DNA of 64,000 bases from Hexactinellida sp. DTS-2022 (Eukaryota; Porifera; Hexactinellida), in contig JAPNXP010000002.1 in the NCBI GenBank assembly GCA_028753945.1, forward strand, positions 4,216,001 to 4,280,000. Reading direction: 5' to 3'. The translations under genes were made by a program, and so were the position numbers. Shown piece by piece: positions 59,630 through 64,000 of the stretch. The notes under the pieces were generated by a model, which was given only the letters and a program-made list of their open reading frames with translations, had not been told where the DNA came from and made no database searches. Position 1 is the stretch's first letter; the number at the start of each line of letters is the position of its first letter.

Positions 59630-61495
59630 ATTCAAAATCTGCTATAGCTGTAAGAGACACGTAACTGTAAATGAGGCAAAGCTAGGTAACATAATTACCG
59701 GTGCTGAGTAACTATAGACTGATAAACTATAATACAAGATCAGAATAATAGTACCAAATAACCTATTCAAAATCTGCGCTAGCTGTGAGAGAACCGTAAC
59801 TGTAATGAGGCAAGCTGGGTAACATAATTACCGGTGCTGAGTAACTATAGACTGATAAACCATAATACAAGATCAGAATAATAGCACCAACTAACCTATT
59901 CAAAATCTGCTCTGGCTGTGAGAGAACCGTAACTGTAATGAGGCAAAGCTGGTAACATAATTACCGGTGCTGAGTAACTATAGACTGATAAACTATAATA
60001 CAAGATCAGAATAATAGTACCAACTAACCTATTCAAAATCTGCGCTAGCTGTGAGAGAACCGTAACTGTAATGAGGCAAAGCTGGTAACATAATTACAGG
60101 TGCTGGGTACCTATAGACTGATAAACTATAATACAAGATCAGAATAATAGTACCAACTAACCTATTCAAAATCTGCGCTAGCTGTGAGAGAACCGTAACT
60201 GTAATGAGGCAAGCTGGGTAACATAATTACCGGTGCTGAGTAACTATAGACTGATAAACTATAATACAAGATCAGAATAATAGTACCAACTAACCTATTC
60301 AAAATCTGCGCTAGCTGTGAGAGAACCGTAACTGTAAATGAGGCAAAGCTGAGTAACATAATTACCGGTGCTGAGTAACTATAGACTGATAAACTATAAT
60401 ACAAGATCAGAATAATAGTACCAACTAACCTATTCAAAATCTGCGCTAGCTGTGAGAGAACCGTAACTGTAATGAGGCAAGCTGGGTAACATAATTACCG
60501 GTGCTGAGTAACTATAGACTGATAAACTATAATACAAGATCAGAATAATAGCACCAACTAACCAATTCAAAATCTGCGCTAGCTGTGAGAGAACTGTAAC
60601 TGTAAATGAGGCAAAGCTGGGTAACATAATTACCGGTGCTGCGTAACTATAGACTGATAAACTATAATACAAGATCAGAATAATAGCACCAACTAACCTA
60701 TTCAAAATCTGCGCTAGCTGTGAGAGAACTGTAACTGTAAATGAGGCAAAGCTGGCAACATAATTACCGGTGCTGAGTAACTATAGACTGATAAACTATA
60801 ATATAAGATCAGAATAATAGCACCAACTAACCTATTCAAAATCTGCTCTGGCTGTGAGAGAACCGTAACTGTAATGAGGCAAAGCTGGGTAACATAATTA
60901 CCGGTGCTGAGTAACTATAGACTGATAAACTATAATACAAGATCAGAATAATAGCACCAACTAACCTATTCAAAATCTGCGCTAGCTGTGAGAGAACCGT
61001 AACTGTAATGAGGCAAAGCTGGGTAACATAATTACCGGTGCTGAGTACCTATAGACTGATAAACTATAATACAAGATCAGAATAATAGCACCAACTAACC
61101 TATTCAAAATCTGCTCTGGCTGTGAGAGAACCGTAACTGTAATGAGGCAAAGCTGGGTAACATAATTACCGGTGCTGAGTAACTATAGACTGATAAACTA
61201 TAATACAAGATCAGAATAATAGCACCAACTGACCTATTCAAAATCTGCTCTAGCTGTGAGAGAACTGTAACTGTAATGAGGCAAAGCTGGGTAACATAAT
61301 TACCGGTGCTGGGTAACTATAGACTGATAAACTATAATACAAGATCAGAATAATAGCACCAACTAACCTATTCAAAATCTGCGCTAGCTGTGAGAGAACC
61401 GTAACTGCAATGAGGCAAAGCTGGGTAACATAATTACCGGTGCTGAGTAACTATAGACTGATAAACTATAATACAAGATCAGAATAATAGTACCA
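59630..61495. repeat. 133-bp tandem array, about 14 copies
   Basis: Units of 133-135 bp contain CTATTCAAAATCTGC, GTGAGAGAACCGTAACTG, ATAATTACCGGTGCTGAG and AAGATCAGAATAATAG. Variants include CGCTAGC/CTCTGGC and GTACC/GCACC. Hydrophobic 91-codon minus-strand frames (ILILYYSLSVYSY) arise from the repeat and are not called as genes. Confidence 0.95.
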
Positions 61496-61525
61496 GTATA
61501 TAAATAATATTATAATAATTTATTA

Positions 61526-61934
61526 CCGTCTAGTCGTGGTTTCCGACAGAGATAAATAAACACAGGTAATATTAATAACAGGAGAACAAAATAGAGTTAG
61601 GACGGTGGAATATAGTTAGAGGAAGAGAAGGGAATAATTACAAGGTGAGGAGTAACCACTGGGGCATCATATATATGTAATTAGCTGTACGTATAGATAG
61701 GATCAAGAGAGGTGAGATACAGGCTTGGAAGACAGTTATTCCGTTCCCTAGTTGACGTAACGGGATAGGAACTACACTAGTAATAGCTGAGTAATAATTG
61801 CTAAGGAATGGTACAGGAACAAGAGAGTTGAGATACAGGCTTGGAATACAGTTATTGCCTTACTTTAGTGGAGGTAAAGCGGGGTAGGAATTTCTATTTG
61901 AATACCCACCCATTTTCATTATTTTTTCTACACT
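61526..61934 (+). repeat. 410-bp dispersed direct repeat, copy 2
   Basis: Same orientation as copy 1 at 57446. It begins with the same CCGTCTAGTCG end but lacks the rest of the TIR element on its left. Confidence 0.93.
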
Positions 61935-62040
61935 GGAATACAGTCTGTAGTGAGGTGTAACGCGGGAAAAAAGACAGGAACATGTAGAATTCTATTATAT
62001 GTTGGAAAACGGTTGCCTTATACGTACCCTATATAATTTT

Positions 62041-62102
62041 TGTCGGTTATAAGCACATTATATGCAGTTCCCGACGATGTGCTTATAACCGGCATCCACT
62101 GT
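62041..62102. repeat. Foldback hairpin, 62 bp
   Basis: GTCGGTTATAAGCACAT and ATGTGCTTATAACCGGC pair with one mismatch around a loop of about 22 bp. The sequence CCACTGTA at the right edge suggests a mariner-type MITE remnant. Confidence 0.65.
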
Positions 62103-62132
62103 AATAGTTTTCCTAACTACAAGAATCAGGGA

Positions 62133-62305
62133 TTCATCCAGGCGTATGCGACGCGCCTGCAAGCGCGTAATTTCAAAAGGAAACTTTTCTAGGCGCGCGA
62201 AAATTGAGAGATGCTCCCATAGACGTAATACAAATTGAGCATTTTAGGCGCGTGTGAGCGAGCTCTAACATAATCTAGGCGCGCGGGAAATTTTGCCTGG
62301 ATGAA
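62133..62305. mobile_element. MITE with TTCATCCAGGC ends, about 173 bp
   Basis: TTCATCCAGGC at 62133-62143 is the exact complement of GCCTGGATGAA at 62295-62305. The interior contains repeated GGCGCGCG and CGCGCC words. No clear target duplication, so the superfamily is not assigned. Confidence 0.6.
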
Positions 62306-62996
62306 AGCCAGACAAGAATATGTTGAATTATATATGAACCATAATGTTTATATATAGTTTGGAATATTTATACAATATTTCAAGTTTATACTTAGTAGTT
62401 GTGGTTTACTAAGAAAGTTCGATGACATTCGAACCATGGATATATGAATGCGCCCAAAATACCCACCCCCTTCAGGCTCATTGTCAGTAAGAATATTTGA
62501 TTTTACAGGATTTGCAAATATAATTTTGAGTTCAAATAGTTTCAGTCAAACTAAACTAAATACTCTCTACATCTCACTTACAATCTTGTCTTCGGACTCG
62601 TAGTTGGAGGGCCTGCGTCCTCTTCTGGTTCTCCGAGCAAGCAGGACACCTCCTCTGTTCTTCACTGAACATATTAATTTAGCTAATAAGTAATCGTTGA
62701 ATGGATAAAGTACTGAAAAATGATACAAAGGTGGATACAAGCTTTATCAGCAAAATTATCTGTAAAGGTATAAAATGTAGCACGTCACTTGAGTGTTCGG
62801 TTGCCGTCTAATTTAATGAAATATTTCTAATCAGTATTCTCACAATTACTTATAACAGATATACATAAGCTAATTGAATTGGATAAACGAAGATACTAGA
62901 AAATTCTCTAAAATGAATTACAATTTGGCACCACTTAGTAATTAGAACTAATAATTATAATTATTCACATTGTACTGCTTTGTATAATATTATATA
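62306..62996. other. AT-rich DNA, no feature recognised
   Basis: About 690 bp without a supported gene. A short stretch around 62590-62670 is less AT-rich (CTCGTAGTTGGAGG, then CTCCTCTGTTC) but has no clear frame. Confidence 0.4.
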
Positions 62997-63893
62997 CTAG
63001 CCGAAAAACCGCCCTCCGGGCGGCATTTTTCTGCTAGTTTACTATGCTTTACTACGCTTTGTATTTGGTTTCATTTTCACGTTTTAATCGCATTCTCGCT
63101 GTATTGGGCGTTTGTTTACAATCATTACCAACTCGCGAACGTTTTTAAGTGGCATACGTATAGTAACATAGTTGATAACAGGTTTGGATTTTGTATGTAA
63201 ATTATGACTGAAGTTGGCAAAATATGTCAACCCGATTTATATAGTATAGTCAGGTTCTTTTATGATAAACATTCAAGGGACCATAAATTGTGCATAATAG
63301 AGAGACTTCATAATAAGCGAACTCAACTTAGTACAAACCCTATGTAAGTTGTTAAATTGGGACCATAAGGCTTGTTCATAATAAAGCAGACGAAATCTGG
63401 TTCATAATAAGCAGACCTGACTGATAGCAATAGGTATGACTATTAAATTGTCCAACAACACAAATGTAAGTTTATTGGTCTATATGTATATTCAATTGTT
63501 GTTTATATTATGGGAAATCACAATGGGATACTGAACACAGATAACTGATTGGATAAATTAATTTACTCTCGACCAATTAAATTACAGTCTCAGTTGGCAT
63601 TCTATACTGCACACTTAACAATTGATAGAGACATATAAATCCTTTTATACTAATTGAATGCTAGATGCTAATCCATACTGGGACAACCCTCGAATTTAAT
63701 TCGTTAAATGTTTTGGCACCTTGGGGATGGAAGATGTGAATATTTTTCTTAAAAATTCCTTATCTGGAGTGGTGAGATAATTCCTAGATAATATGCGAAA
63801 TTTGGTACAGATCGGTTCAGGCATCTCAGAGGAGATGTGAGGACAGACAGACAGACATACACACAGACAGACATTGTATTTTATATATATAGA
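62997..63893 (-). mobile_element. Non-autonomous Helitron, 897 bp
   Basis: On the minus strand the element starts TCTATATATATAA at 63893, with a CTGTCTGTCTG tract just inside. It ends with the perfect hairpin CCGCCCGGAGGGCGG (63008-63022), a T-rich spacer and CTAG (62997-63000). The flanking bases are A on the 5' side and T on the 3' side, as expected for Helitron insertion between A and T without target duplication. No Rep/helicase coding is present, so it depends on an autonomous partner. The short frame at 63696-63899 (CLCVCLSVC) comes from the microsatellite and is not a gene. Confidence 0.85.
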
Positions 63894-64000
63894 TATCAAA
63901 CCATGATACAGGATAATTTGTCAGCCCAAAAAGAGGGAATACATGATAAACATGATATTCAACTATTCTTGTATAACAACTACAACCAAAGAACCACCAC

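Noticed and set aside
60162-60705. Hydrophobic 91-codon frames resembling membrane proteins
   Set aside because: They lie entirely in the 133-bp tandem array and repeat with it.
57446-61934. LTR retrotransposon
   Set aside because: No TG/CA boundary agrees with both flanks, no primer-binding site or polypurine tract is evident, and there is no gag-pol coding.
63696-63899. 67-codon Cys-rich frame
   Set aside because: It is the translation of the CAGA microsatellite and AT-rich 5' end of the Helitron.

Overview
This window looks like repeat-dominated, AT-rich nuclear DNA from an invertebrate animal. It contains eukaryotic transposons (Mutator-like transposase genes with a C-terminal PHD finger, hAT-type MITEs, a Helitron, a Transib/RAG-like element), long satellite arrays, and no operons or bacterial-style gene spacing. 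The species cannot be determined from the sequence. A marine invertebrate such as a sponge or cnidarian is a guess from transposon content only. About two thirds of the 64 kb is tandem repeat.

Layout. 1-3.3 kb: a Mutator-like transposase open at the left window edge, then an unrecognised ORF ending in a triplicated 48-bp segment. 3.5-10.3 kb: a satellite of about 104 copies of a 65-bp unit. 10.4-16.4 kb: a broken transposase copy split by a hAT MITE, an intact 829-residue transposase/PHD gene on the minus strand, a fragment of the 5' end of a third copy, and several foldback elements. 16.4-47.0 kb: a 30.6-kb satellite built from 23-bp submonomers and organised into nested higher-order repeats (658, 1292, 2229 and about 3419 bp), with decayed left-hand sequence and nearly identical central copies. 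47-50.6 kb: AT-rich DNA, an inverted duplication of a coiled-coil ORF with a 402-bp hAT element between its arms, a GA tract, and a TIR element carrying a G-rich minisatellite.

50.8-51.0 kb: the only plausible host-gene piece, a first-exon-like ORF with ETS, CRE and ATGGCGG motifs and a GTAAGT donor. 51.2-56.1 kb: a 34-bp minisatellite interrupted by a 1806-bp transposon whose ends are CACAGTG, the V(D)J heptamer sequence, flanked by an exact 5-bp duplication CTGTC. 56.1-57.5 kb: a TIR element whose interior is a minisatellite resembling its own terminus. 57.4-61.9 kb: two 410-bp direct repeats bracketing another broken transposase/PHD copy and a 133-bp tandem array. 62-64 kb: small MITEs and a non-autonomous Helitron with textbook TC/hairpin/CTAG ends.

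The genes do not form a pathway. The window is a record of transposon insertion and satellite expansion. The two transposase genes keep candidate DDE residues and zinc-binding motifs, and at least three further copies are degenerate. Most other open frames are by-products of repeat translation.
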